From: Methylotenera_A sp031422335
GTDB taxonomy: Bacteria; Pseudomonadota; Gammaproteobacteria; Burkholderiales; Methylophilaceae
Assembly (NCBI GenBank): GCA_031422335.1
Contig: JANOQW010000008.1
Coordinates: forward strand, 1-64,000
Direction of reading: 5' to 3'
DNA length: 64,000 nt
Part shown: positions 51,709-60,608 of the stretch, piece after piece
Position numbering within the stretch: position 1 is the stretch's first letter
How the letters are laid out: each line of letters opens with the position of its first letter
Position numbers and translations under genes: made by a program
Notes under the pieces: generated by a model
The model's input: the letters and a program-made list of their open reading frames with translations, nothing else
Databases searched by the model: none
What the model was told of the DNA's origin: nothing

Positions 51709-53053
51709 GACATAATTCCTTTAAACATTCTTTAAATATATCAACTAATTTTTTAACATCTTGCTCGGTTGTAGATGGACAAATTAACATCATGTTATGA
51801 AACGGCGTGAGTAAAACACCGCGATTGAGTAAATATAAATGAATGGCAGATTCAATTGTATCGCTTTGCGCGGCGCGTGCTTCAGCTGCGTTGTTGGGAG
51901 AAGTTGCGCAAAACTGTAGTTCTAGACGCGCGCCAAGTCGTGTGATATTCCAAGGCAGTTTGTGAGCGTTAATTACATCTATTAGTGCATGCTCCAGTAG
52001 CCGCGCCAGTGCTAGCATGTGGCGGTATGCAGTTTCAGTTGCAGTTTCAGTTAAAGTTGCATGTATCGCCGCCAGCGTCATCATGTTGCCAGATAGCGTG
52101 GTGCCAATACCCGAATGCCCAGGCGGCGCGTTATCTTTTGTTGCTTTCATGCGCGCGGCCATTTTTGCGCTAAAGCCATATGCTGCAGCGGGCAAACCGC
52201 CAGCGATGGGTTTGCCGACCACTAAAAAATCTGGCGTTATGTTGTTGGCTTTTGCCCAACCGCCATGCGCGGTAGAGATGGTGTGTGTTTCATCTAAAAT
52301 TAATAGCGTGCCATATTTTGTGCAAAGTGCGCGTAGCGCTTCAATAAAGCCATCATTCGGCAATACCATGCCGCAATTGGTGAGCGCTGGCTCAGTAAGC
52401 AGGGCAGCAAAATCGCCTTTTTTAAGTTCACGCTCAACTGCGGCTAAATCGTTAAACGGAACAGATGTTGAGTATTGAGCTAAATCTTGCACTTGGCCGA
52501 GTAAGCTTTGCCGATTAACGACTTTTTCATCAATCGTGTCTAACATGGTGTCATCAACGGTCCCGTGATAACAGCCATCAAACACCAACACTTTTTTGCG
52601 TTGCGTTACCGCGCGCGCCCAACGTAACACGAATCTATTTGCGTCTGTCGCAGTGGTTGCTAGTTGCCAAACAGGCAAACTAAAGGTTGCCGCCAAAGCC
52701 CCGCCAGTATTGCCTGTCAGCGTACTAGGCAACATGGTGGTAAAGCCTTTGTGCGCCTGTTCTGCAATGGCTTTTGCGACTACTGGTGGGCTATGCCCAA
52801 ACATTGCGCCCGTATCGCCCAAACAAAAATCGGTGTAATCAATATTATCAGCACAAGTGAAATGCGCGCCGTTAGCTTGCGCTACAAATAGCGGCACAGG
52901 CGTGCCCCAATCACTCATCCAATGCATGGGTACACCATATAAAAAATGTTGGTTGGTGCGTTGCGATAAAGCAATTGATAGTGGATGCAGTTGAATATAA
53001 TGTGCGCGCTCGGTCACAATTATTTTTTCTGCGTTAGTGATGATAGGTTGCAT
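51701..53053 (-). CDS. class III aminotransferase of unknown substrate (GSA-aminomutase-like)
   Basis: 450 residues with PLP lysine in VVGKPIAGGLPAAAYGF, the glycine-rich TGNTGGALAATF and the DETHTIS aspartate. It is more like glutamate-1-semialdehyde aminomutase relatives than like the other aminotransferases in this window. Neighbours are a cupin (overlapping), a LysR regulator and two ureohydrolases, pointing to an amine or guanidino substrate. The start is not firmly fixed (weak SD), but the conserved core is intact. Confidence 0.85.
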   Translation of the reverse strand: MQPIITNAEKIIVTERAHYIQLHPLSIALSQRTNQHFLYGVPMHWMSDWGTPVPLFVAQANGAHFTCADNIDYTDFCLGDTGAMFGHSPPVVAKAIAEQAHKGFTTMLPSTLTGNTGGALAATFSLPVWQLATTATDANRFVLRWARAVTQRKKVLVFDGCYHGTVDDTMLDTIDEKVVNRQSLLGQVQDLAQYSTSVPFNDLAAVERELKKGDFAALLTEPALTNCGMVLPNDGFIEALRALCTKYGTLLILDETHTISTAHGGWAKANNITPDFLVVGKPIAGGLPAAAYGFSAKMAARMKATKDNAPPGHSGIGTTLSGNMMTLAAIHATLTETATETAYRHMLALARLLEHALIDVINAHKLPWNITRLGARLELQFCATSPNNAAEARAAQSDTIESAIHLYLLNRGVLLTPFHNMMLICPSTTEQDVKKLVDIFKECLKELCHD

Positions 53054-53174
53054 GGTAGCTACTTATAATTGGTTCTATCTAAATTACATAAATGGCACTA
53101 TTGGTTAGACCAACATCAGATTACTATTCTAACTATAATATGTACTTTATAACAAAGTTTTTGAAAGTATTGTC

Positions 53175-54131
53175 ATGAATCACGGTTTTGCCTATCTTTC
53201 TACCAGTGGCTTTCTCGGTTTAGCGCTTGAAAAAGAGCCTATAGATAAAGTCGCCAATAAGCCTTATGCAGTGGCTGGCATTAATTGGGATGGCAGCTGT
53301 ACCAATCGGCCAGGCGCGCGCTTTGGGCCTAGTGCTATTCGTCACAGCAGCCAAATGCTATGCGACGCGACACATCCATATTTTGATACCACGCCGCTTG
53401 GCTATATAGAAGATGTGGGCGATTTAGCTTTGCCAAATACCAGCATTGACGCTATGCGCAGCGCGCTTATGCCATTGGCTAGCGAGTTGATAAGCAAGCA
53501 AACTATGGCGTGGTTAGGCGGCGATCATTCCATTACTTTACCGCTGTTACGCGCCTACAAAGCGCATTACAAAAAACCGTTGGCAGTGATACATTTTGAT
53601 GCGCATTGCGATACTTGGGAGGATCATTTTGGCGAGCCTTCTGGCCACGGTACTTGGGTGTATGAGGCAATTACTGAGGGCTTGGTTGACCCAAGCTGTT
53701 TTGTGCAAATTGGCATCCGCTCTGCTGGTGAGCGCGCTGCGCGTGAGTTTGTAAAAGACCAAGGTGGTCGCATTTATACGGCGCGCGAGCTGCGCGGCAA
53801 AGATGGCGATAATTTAAAAAGTGTCATCGACGAAGTGCGCGAAAGAATGAATAAGGCTGGCAACCCGCCATGTTATCTAACCTTTGATATCGATGCGCTA
53901 GACCCAGCATTTGCGCCTGGAACAGGCACCCCAGAAGTAGGTGGGTTGACGACAGCACAGGCAATGACACTGCTTGAAGCTTGGTACGATTTAAATTGGG
54001 TGGGTATGGACTGTACTGAGGTTTCGCCGCCATACGATCATGCAGAACTCACCAGCAATGCTGCGGCGGTGATTGTGTGGACTTGGTTGTGTGGCTGCAT
54101 TGCAGCAAAAAATAGCACAGCCAGAAAGTAA
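53175..54131 (+). CDS. second agmatinase-family ureohydrolase
   Basis: 318 residues. Manganese ligands in LGGDHSITLPLLRA, IHFDAHCDTWEDHFG and YLTFDIDALDPAFAPGTGT. It has a distinct N-terminus (GINWDGSCTNRPGARFGP) compared with the speB product, which suggests a different substrate such as 4-guanidinobutyrate, 3-guanidinopropionate or another guanidine. Five bases separate it from puuB, so the urea or amine product may be fed into gamma-glutamylation. A GAAAG lies before the ATG. Confidence 0.88.
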   Translation: MNHGFAYLSTSGFLGLALEKEPIDKVANKPYAVAGINWDGSCTNRPGARFGPSAIRHSSQMLCDATHPYFDTTPLGYIEDVGDLALPNTSIDAMRSALMPLASELISKQTMAWLGGDHSITLPLLRAYKAHYKKPLAVIHFDAHCDTWEDHFGEPSGHGTWVYEAITEGLVDPSCFVQIGIRSAGERAAREFVKDQGGRIYTARELRGKDGDNLKSVIDEVRERMNKAGNPPCYLTFDIDALDPAFAPGTGTPEVGGLTTAQAMTLLEAWYDLNWVGMDCTEVSPPYDHAELTSNAAAVIVWTWLCGCIAAKNSTARK

Positions 54132-54136
54132 AAATT

Positions 54137-55438
54137 ATGTTAGCCAATGACTTAAAGCTCACGCAAAACTCTTATTACGCCGCTAGTGCAAATGAGCAGC
54201 CAGATTACCCCACGTTAGAAACGGATATTGATGCCGATGTGTGCGTGGTGGGTGGAGGTTTTGCAGGCATCTCTAGCGCGATAGCGCTGGCTGACAAAGG
54301 TTACAAAGTGGTGGTGTTAGAAGCCAACCACATTGGTTTTGGCGCCAGTGGTCGCAATGGTGGGCAGCTTATCGCAGGCTTGGCTTGCGAGCAAGATGTG
54401 ATAGAAAGTGCGCTTGGGTTTGATGCCGCCAAACAAGTGTGGAACATGAGCTTAGAGGCGCTAGATTTAGTGCGTGCGCGGGTAAAACGCTTTAATATTA
54501 ATTGCGACTTAGTGGATGGTTTTTTAGGCGTTTCGGTTAGCCCTGCCAAAGGCAAAAAATTACGTAGCTGGTTTGATGATATGCAGCAGCGTTACAACTA
54601 TCAAGCGGAATGGATAGAGCCAGCGCATATTAAACAATGGATAGATAGCCCACGTTATTTTAATGGCTATTATGACAAGCGTGGTGGGCACATTCATCCA
54701 CTAAATTATTGCTTGGGCTTAGCACGCGGGGCAGCTAGCTTGGGTGTGAAAATTTTTCAGCATTCAGCCGTTACAAGTATGCAGCAAGGGGATTCAGTAA
54801 AATTGCAAACTGCAAAGGGTACAGTAACTGCTAAATATGTGGTGCTGGCGGGCAATATGTATTTACCAGAAATTTCACCTAAGCTTGCACCAAAAATTGC
54901 CAAGCGCATTATGCCCGTGGGTACCTACATTATTGGTACCGAGCCTATAGATAGGGCACTTGCAGCCAAATTGATTCCTAGTAATTCCGCAGTGTGTGAT
55001 ACCAATTTTGTGTTGGATTACTTTAGATTTTCTGGCGACAGTAGAATGATTTATGGTGGCCGCGTCAGTTATAGCGCCATGACACCACCGAATTTAACGC
55101 AAACGATGCAAGCGCGCATGGTGGAGACTTTTCCGCAGCTAAAAAATACTCAAGTGGAATATACTTGGGGTGGTTTTGTTGACATTACCATGAACCGTGC
55201 ACCCGATTTTGGCCGAGTTGCGCCTAATATTTATTACTTGCAGGGTTTTTCAGGCCATGGTGTGGCGTTAACAGGCTTAGCGGGTAAGCTGGTGGCAGAG
55301 GCTATTACTGGACAAGCAGAGCGGTTTGATGTGATTGAAAAAATACCACACTATGATTTCTTTGGTGGCAAGCTGTTACGAACACCCGCGCTGGTATTGG
55401 GTATGGCGTGGTATCAGCTGCGAGAAAAGTTCGGCTAA
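54137..55438 (+). CDS. puuB: gamma-glutamylputrescine oxidoreductase
   Basis: 433 residues, DAO-family FAD oxidase. Rossmann motif DVCVVGGGFAGISSAIALAD near residue 31, FGASGRNGGQLIAG, and the C-terminal GFSGHGVALTGLAGKL. PuuB oxidises gamma-glutamyl-putrescine to gamma-glutamyl-aminobutyraldehyde. It lies between a ureohydrolase and a PuuA-like ligase, so this trio may handle an amine released from a guanidino compound. Confidence 0.93.
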   Translation: MLANDLKLTQNSYYAASANEQPDYPTLETDIDADVCVVGGGFAGISSAIALADKGYKVVVLEANHIGFGASGRNGGQLIAGLACEQDVIESALGFDAAKQVWNMSLEALDLVRARVKRFNINCDLVDGFLGVSVSPAKGKKLRSWFDDMQQRYNYQAEWIEPAHIKQWIDSPRYFNGYYDKRGGHIHPLNYCLGLARGAASLGVKIFQHSAVTSMQQGDSVKLQTAKGTVTAKYVVLAGNMYLPEISPKLAPKIAKRIMPVGTYIIGTEPIDRALAAKLIPSNSAVCDTNFVLDYFRFSGDSRMIYGGRVSYSAMTPPNLTQTMQARMVETFPQLKNTQVEYTWGGFVDITMNRAPDFGRVAPNIYYLQGFSGHGVALTGLAGKLVAEAITGQAERFDVIEKIPHYDFFGGKLLRTPALVLGMAWYQLREKFG

Positions 55439-55513
55439 CTTTTTTGTTGCGCTGACTAAAGCTGGTCAAATTCAATCTGACATCAATTTTATAATTTTTT
55501 GCTGCATTAAATT

Positions 55514-55529
55514 TTAGGAGAAGCAAATT
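55514..55529 (+). promoter_or_regulatory. Shine-Dalgarno and ATT start of the second PuuA-like gene
   Basis: TTAGGAG at 55514-55520 is followed six bases later by ATT at 55527. An in-frame TAG at 55515 blocks any earlier start and no ATG, GTG or TTG occurs between that stop and residue 23, while conserved ligase sequence begins right after the ATT. A non-canonical start is therefore the simplest reading. Confidence 0.6.
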
Positions 55530-56861
55530 TTAGGCTTAAAAAAGTTTATCAATGATCACCAAATTCATGAAGTAGAATGCATTATTTCGGATATGACAGG
55601 CATTGCTCGCGGCAAAATCTTACCTAAAGATTTATTTTTAGAAGCGGGTGAAATGCGTTTGCCTAAAAGTGTATTGCTAAATACGGTAAGTGGCGATCAA
55701 CCAGACAACACGCTGTTTGTAGGGGCTACTGATCCAGATATGCTTTGCATTCCAGATGCTAGTACCATACGCCTAGTGCCGTGGGCGGTAGAGCAGGTTG
55801 CTGTTGTGATTCACGATTGTGTCAATTTTGATGGCAGCCCGGTAGATTTATCACCGCGCGCGGTGTTGCGAAATGTGTTGGCGCTTTATGCAGAAAAAGG
55901 CTGGAAGCCAGTTGTGGCACCAGAAATGGAGTTTTACCTAGTTGCACGTAATAGCAATCCACATGAACCCCTGCAGCCACCAATAGGGCGCTCAGGCAAG
56001 GCGGAATCTGGTCGCCAGTCATATTCGATAGACGCAGTAAACGACTTTGACCCGTTTTTTCAAGATGTTTCTAACTTTTGTAAACTCCATCAACTACAAG
56101 TAGAAACCTTGATTCACGAGGCGGGCGCAGGGCAAATGGAAATTAATTTTATGCATGGTGATGCGCTGGAACTGGCAGACCAAGTATTTTTGTTTAAGCG
56201 CGCCATTCGAGAAACCGCATTAAAGCATGGCATTTCAGCTACTTTTATGGCAAAACCCATGGAGAATGAACCAGGTAGCGCCATGCATATTCATCAAAGT
56301 GTTGTTGATGTGCTGACTGGCAATAACATTTTTTCGAGTAAGGAGGGTAGTGCAACCCCAGAGTTTTTTCAATACATTGCAGGTTTGCAAAAATATATTC
56401 CCCTCGCTATGCCAATTTTCGCGCCGTATGTAAATTCTTATCGCCGATTAACACGTTACATGTCTGCGCCTATCAATGTGCGCTGGGGCTTTGATAACCG
56501 AACCTGTGGCATTCGCGTTCCCAATTCAAGCCCCGCCGCAAGGCGCGTAGAAAACCGTGTGCCAGGCGTAGATGTTAATCCTTACTTAGCCTTTGCTGCT
56601 ACGCTTGCATGTGGTTATTTAGGCATTGTGGAAAAATTAAAACCTTCTGAGCCTTTAACCGAAAGCGCATGGGAGTCTGAAGTGGAGTTGCCGCAAAATT
56701 TAGAAGACGCAATTGTACGTATGCAAAATTGTGAGGCCTTGGGGAAAATCTTAGGTGAGAACTTTGTGCGTGCTTTTGGCGAGGTTAAAGCCTTGGAGTA
56801 TGCTACTTATAATCGCGTTATTAGCTCTTGGGAGCGCGAACACTTGCAGTTACATGTTTAA
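55527..56861 (+). CDS. puuA: PuuA-like gamma-glutamylamine ligase, paralogue 2 (apparent ATT start)
   Basis: 444 residues from ATT at 55527; the first ATG at 55593 would cut off 22 residues (KKFINDHQIHEVECIISD) that align with the start of paralogue 3. Glutamine synthetase residues: PEMEFYLVA, HEAGAGQMEINFMHGD, MHIHQS, NRTCGIRVPNSS. It ligates glutamate to putrescine or a related amine using ATP; PuuB is encoded 88 bases upstream. Its end overlaps the convergent GNAT gene by 12 bases. Confidence 0.88.
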   Translation: MLGLKKFINDHQIHEVECIISDMTGIARGKILPKDLFLEAGEMRLPKSVLLNTVSGDQPDNTLFVGATDPDMLCIPDASTIRLVPWAVEQVAVVIHDCVNFDGSPVDLSPRAVLRNVLALYAEKGWKPVVAPEMEFYLVARNSNPHEPLQPPIGRSGKAESGRQSYSIDAVNDFDPFFQDVSNFCKLHQLQVETLIHEAGAGQMEINFMHGDALELADQVFLFKRAIRETALKHGISATFMAKPMENEPGSAMHIHQSVVDVLTGNNIFSSKEGSATPEFFQYIAGLQKYIPLAMPIFAPYVNSYRRLTRYMSAPINVRWGFDNRTCGIRVPNSSPAARRVENRVPGVDVNPYLAFAATLACGYLGIVEKLKPSEPLTESAWESEVELPQNLEDAIVRMQNCEALGKILGENFVRAFGEVKALEYATYNRVISSWEREHLQLHV

Positions 56862-57311
56862 TAGCTGCATGTCTAGGTTGTAAGTGTAAAAAATCTCATC
56901 GCGCATCCAGCCTAGCGATTCGTAAAGTGCTTGTGCTTTTAAGTTATTTTTTGCGGTGGTTAAATCTAATCTTGCCATGTCGTTCGTAGCAGCATATTCA
57001 TGCGCGGCAAGCATTAATGCGCGCCCTGCACCAGTTTTTCTAGCACTAGAATCGACAAACAAATCATAAAGCACACCAATTTTTGCTGCAGCAACCGAGC
57101 AAAAACTTGGATAAATTTGGCAAAAACCTATCAGTTGTTGTTTTTCATTTTCTGCCACCAGAATCACTGATTCCTGCCTATTGATGCGCTCTGCAATAAA
57201 GGCTTTGGCTAGCGTAAAATCTGGCATTTGCGCATAAAATTGGCGATATGCATCAAACAAAGCAGCGAGCTGGTTTAAATCCTCAATAGTTGCATGGCGA
57301 ATGTTGAGCAT
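56850..57311 (-). CDS. GNAT-family N-acetyltransferase
   Basis: 153 residues with the acetyl-CoA-binding segment VDSSARKTGAGRALMLAAH (R-x-x-G-x-G/A pattern) and a C-terminal NLKAQALYESLGW motif. Polyamine or small-amine acetylation is suggested by the neighbourhood but not by any residue seen. Overlaps the convergent PuuA-like gene tail to tail; transcribed after the ABM and SMR genes with gaps of 3 and 8 bases. Confidence 0.85.
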   Translation of the reverse strand: MLNIRHATIEDLNQLAALFDAYRQFYAQMPDFTLAKAFIAERINRQESVILVAENEKQQLIGFCQIYPSFCSVAAAKIGVLYDLFVDSSARKTGAGRALMLAAHEYAATNDMARLDLTTAKNNLKAQALYESLGWMRDEIFYTYNLDMQLLNM

Positions 57312-57314
57312 GAT

Positions 57315-57650
57315 TTATAATTTTGCTGGTTTAAAAGTTGACGTTGGGTGCGCAATGCTGCCATCGCCATAAGCGCGAATGACTTGTGCGATGACAATTT
57401 GATAACCATTTAGCCAATTGGCTTGTTGGGATTTGGCTTCAAGGTGTTTTGGGTGATTCATCAAAGTTTGTAGGCTGTTTAAATCTTGCCAATAATATAC
57501 ATTGCACACGCGACCCGTTTGGGTGTTCTCCCAGCTTTCTTCGCCAAGATAACCTTCGGTCTCTTTTGCGGCTACGGCAATGGCGTTATCTAGTTCGTAA
57601 AACGCGTCATCATATTGTTTTTTATCAAAAATAAAGGTGGCGGAGTACAT
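57315..57650 (-). CDS. ABM-domain monooxygenase-like protein
   Basis: 111 residues with an antibiotic-biosynthesis-monooxygenase-type ferredoxin-like fold (YLGEESWENTQTGRVCNVYY, WQDLNSLQTLMNHPKHLEAK). AGGATTT precedes the ATG. Function in this setting is unknown; relatives act on quinones, haem or small aromatics, or have no known substrate. It forms a small operon with the SMR transporter and GNAT gene. Confidence 0.78.
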   Translation of the reverse strand: MYSATFIFDKKQYDDAFYELDNAIAVAAKETEGYLGEESWENTQTGRVCNVYYWQDLNSLQTLMNHPKHLEAKSQQANWLNGYQIVIAQVIRAYGDGSIAHPTSTFKPAKL

Positions 57651-57658
57651 TTCAAATC

Positions 57659-57991
57659 CTAGTGATTGGTTAAATTAAGTAGCACCACGCCAACTACAAT
57701 TAGCGTAATACCAGTAATTTTAAATTGCGAGACTGTTTCAGCGTAAAAGATAACGCCGAGTAGCGCGACAATCGCCGTGCTGGTGGCTGCCCACACCGCG
57801 TAAGTGATACCCATTTCGATTTGTTTAAGTGAAAAAGACATCAACCAAATCGACGTGATGAAGCACGCAATTGCGCCTGCCGTGGGTAATAAGTTGGTGA
57901 AGCCGTTGGAGTGTTTGAGTGAAAGCATACCAAAAACTTCGAACAAAATACTGGCAATTAAGAATAGCCATGCAGCGAGCGGGAAAGCCAT
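57659..57991 (-). CDS. small multidrug resistance (SMR) family transporter
   Basis: 110 residues with four membrane helices; the essential glutamate is in FEVFG (Glu18), and GITYAVWAATSTAIVALLG is the SMR helix 3 pattern, closer to EmrE/YkkC-type than to guanidinium-specific SugE/Gdx. GAGGTAA precedes the ATG. In this polyamine and guanidine setting it could export an excess cation, but specificity cannot be read from sequence. Confidence 0.88.
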   Translation of the reverse strand: MAFPLAAWLFLIASILFEVFGMLSLKHSNGFTNLLPTAGAIACFITSIWLMSFSLKQIEMGITYAVWAATSTAIVALLGVIFYAETVSQFKITGITLIVVGVVLLNLTNH

Positions 57992-58087
57992 AAGTTACCT
58001 CTAAATAAGCGCGCTAACCGCTTGTACCGAGCGGCTGAAACGCGTAATTTAGAGCGGTACCTTGACATTAATTGTAGCGTAAACGGC

Positions 58088-59620
58088 TTATTTATTCAAA
58101 GCAGTTTGAATCACATCTGCCAATGCACTGCCATATTGTGTAATGCTTTCTGTTGCCGAGTAGGCGTAGCCAATAATCAGGCCTTTTTCAGGTTGGTTTC
58201 CTAAGCAATAATGTGAAAGCGGATAGACCCGCAAGCCAATATCGGCGGCTTTTGCAGCTACATTTACATCATCAATTTTTGAATCAAACTCCACTACCAA
58301 ATGCAAGCCAGAATCGACTGGTGAAAGGCGCGCGCCAGCTTTAGATATTGGTGCTAATGCGGCTTGCAGCAAGCGCCTTCTTTCTGCGTAAGTTTGGCGC
58401 ATGCGCCGAATATGGCTGGCAAAATGACCTTCTTCGATAAAATCCGCCAGTGCGGCTTGAATCATCACTTGCCCAGGGCGCTGCAGCTCGTATAAACCAT
58501 TTTTAAAGGCATCGACCAATTGTATTGGCACGACCATGTAGCCCAAGCGAATGCCCGGATACATGACTTTAGAAAACGTGCCCAAATATAGCACGCGACC
58601 ATGTTGATCCATACCTTGTAGTGAGGAAATTGGGCGACCTTCAAAGCGAAACTCGCTATCGTAATCGTCTTCGATAATCCATGCGTTTGAGTTTTGCGCA
58701 TAATCTAACAGCAGGCGCCTGCGCCCATAGCTCATCACCATGCCCTTTGGGTATTGGTGCGAGGGTGTGGTGTAAATCAGCCGCGGCGTGGCGCGAAAAT
58801 CTGCCGTCGTCGGCGCCATGCCTTCCTTATCCACAATAACTGGATGTAGCCGTAAACCGTTGACTTCTAGCACGCGGCGCGCCGCCCAATAACAAGGGTT
58901 TTCTATCCACGCAATATCACTAACATCGGTGAGCAAGCGTGCGCATAAATCTATCGATTGCTGCGTGCCAGAGGTGATTAATACTTGGTCAACCGTTAAA
59001 TTAACTGCTCGCGATACGCGCAAATAATCGGCAATGGCTTTCCGTAAAGGTAAATATCCGCCTTCATGACTACTGTCTAATAATGTAGGATTAACTGCAC
59101 GCCAATGCCGGTTGAGCAGGCGCCGCCATAGCGAGATGGGAAAGCGTGAGTAGTCGTCTTCACCTGGGGCGAAAGGTTGCACTTCGTGGTCAGTAATTGA
59201 TTCAGAAGCAGCTTGGCCGCGCTTAGATAAGCCAACATTGCCGCCGATATTAAAATCCATACTTTGTATATTGGTAGTGCGGATGTTGTTAGAAATGCTT
59301 TCAGATTGGCTAAAAATGACATCGCTTTGCTTGTAATTAACAAAGGTGCCGCTACCCGTTTTGGCAGTCACGTAGCCTTCATCTAACAACTGATCAAACG
59401 CGGCTAAAACGGTGTTGCGCGACACGCTTAAATCTTCTGCTAAACTTCGGGTAGAAGGTAAGCGGCTACCCGACGGCAACACTTGCTCGGTAATAGCCCG
59501 GCGAATAGTTTCATAGACACGCCTATGATTTGGCATGCGGCTAGGAAACCCATGTTGGCCAAATATCTTGTTGTCACTTAACTGCGTTAACAGCCATTCT
59601 GATAGAACTAATTGCTTCAT
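58088..59620 (-). CDS. MocR-type regulator (GntR HTH fused to aminotransferase fold)
   Basis: 510 residues: winged helix (YETIRRAITEQVLPSGSRLP, SLAEDLSVSRNTVLAAFDQL) in the first 90, then a class I aminotransferase-like PLP domain with the lysine in GTFSKVMYPGIRLGYMVVP. GabR- and PdxR-type regulators respond to GABA or pyridoxal phosphate. It is divergent from spuA across 152 bases that hold an inverted repeat, so it probably controls the spu operon. Confidence 0.92.
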   Translation of the reverse strand: MKQLVLSEWLLTQLSDNKIFGQHGFPSRMPNHRRVYETIRRAITEQVLPSGSRLPSTRSLAEDLSVSRNTVLAAFDQLLDEGYVTAKTGSGTFVNYKQSDVIFSQSESISNNIRTTNIQSMDFNIGGNVGLSKRGQAASESITDHEVQPFAPGEDDYSRFPISLWRRLLNRHWRAVNPTLLDSSHEGGYLPLRKAIADYLRVSRAVNLTVDQVLITSGTQQSIDLCARLLTDVSDIAWIENPCYWAARRVLEVNGLRLHPVIVDKEGMAPTTADFRATPRLIYTTPSHQYPKGMVMSYGRRRLLLDYAQNSNAWIIEDDYDSEFRFEGRPISSLQGMDQHGRVLYLGTFSKVMYPGIRLGYMVVPIQLVDAFKNGLYELQRPGQVMIQAALADFIEEGHFASHIRRMRQTYAERRRLLQAALAPISKAGARLSPVDSGLHLVVEFDSKIDDVNVAAKAADIGLRVYPLSHYCLGNQPEKGLIIGYAYSATESITQYGSALADVIQTALNK

Positions 59621-59715
59621 TATGTTTGGGTGATTTTTAAAAGTGGTACTATCTGTATAACTTAAATGGCTCTTGTAGCATTACCAATTAGAGCGATAAT
59701 ATACTTGTAATCAAA

Positions 59716-59755
59716 ATGTTGCAAATATGTCTTGAGTAGCGATATTTTGCGACAT
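59716..59755. promoter_or_regulatory. imperfect inverted repeat in the mocR/spuA gap
   Basis: ATGTTGCAAATAT (59716-59728) faces ATATTTTGCGACAT (59742-59755): both are versions of ATGTYGCAAAATAT in opposite orientation, about 15 bases apart. They lie about 20-55 bases before spuA, a fitting position for the MocR operator. Confidence 0.45.
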
Positions 59756-59772
59756 ACTGAATAAAATTGAAA

Positions 59773-60546
59773 ATGAAAACCAACAAGCGAAAACCCGTGG
59801 TCTTGATTCCAGCCGATGTAAAACAGCTGGGAGAACACCCTTTTCATGCGGTTGGGCAAAAATATATTATGGCGGTAGTTGAGGCGGCAGGTGCGCTACC
59901 ATTGTTGATTCCTGCTATTAGCAGCCATATTGAGCTAGATGAATTATTGGCGATAGCAGATGGCATTTTGTTAACGGGCTCGCCATCGAATGTGCACCCT
60001 TCGCATTTTGATCAGCAAGTGCATAACCCAGATTTACCTTTAGACCCAGCGCGTGATGATTTAACACTGAAGCTGATTAAAGCCGCAATTGCTGCAAACG
60101 TACCCTTACTTGCAATATGCAGGGGCTTCCAAGAGCTCAATGTGGCATTTGGAGGTAGTTTGCACCAAGCCGTGCAAGAAGTAGCTGGAAAAAACGATCA
60201 TCGCGAAGTAAAAGAGTTAGATTTAGAGTCGCAATATGCGCCTGTGCATCAGGTGCGTGTAGTGGCGAATGGAAAGCTGGCTAAAATTTTAAACCAGCCA
60301 GAAATTATGGTGAATTCGCTACATGGTCAAGGTTTAGATAAATTAGGCATAGGGCTCACCGCCGAGGCGCACGCGCCAGATGGCTTAGTAGAAGCCATTA
60401 GCGTGGACGCAGCAAGCGCATTTGCCATGGGTGTGCAATGGCACCCAGAGTGGAAAGTGATGCATAACCCACAGTATTTAGCTATATTTAAAGCGTTTGG
60501 CGATGCTTGCCGAGATGAAATGCTGAGGCGTATTCCACCAGATTAG
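59773..60546 (+). CDS. spuA: gamma-glutamyl-GABA hydrolase (PuuD/SpuA)
   Basis: 257 residues from ATG 59773 (a TTG two codons upstream is an alternative). Class I glutamine amidotransferase triad: Cys in LLAICRGFQELNVAFGGSL, His and Glu in MGVQWHPEWKV. It releases GABA from gamma-glutamyl-GABA in the periplasm-independent Puu pathway. First gene of a set ordered like Pseudomonas spuABCD (spuA-spuB-spuC-spuD). The SD is weak. Confidence 0.93.
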   Translation: MKTNKRKPVVLIPADVKQLGEHPFHAVGQKYIMAVVEAAGALPLLIPAISSHIELDELLAIADGILLTGSPSNVHPSHFDQQVHNPDLPLDPARDDLTLKLIKAAIAANVPLLAICRGFQELNVAFGGSLHQAVQEVAGKNDHREVKELDLESQYAPVHQVRVVANGKLAKILNQPEIMVNSLHGQGLDKLGIGLTAEAHAPDGLVEAISVDAASAFAMGVQWHPEWKVMHNPQYLAIFKAFGDACRDEMLRRIPPD

Positions 60547-60608
60547 TTAGATAGTATTAAAAATAAAATAACTAAATGTATATCTAAAATAATAGTGGGA
60601 GAAACAAA

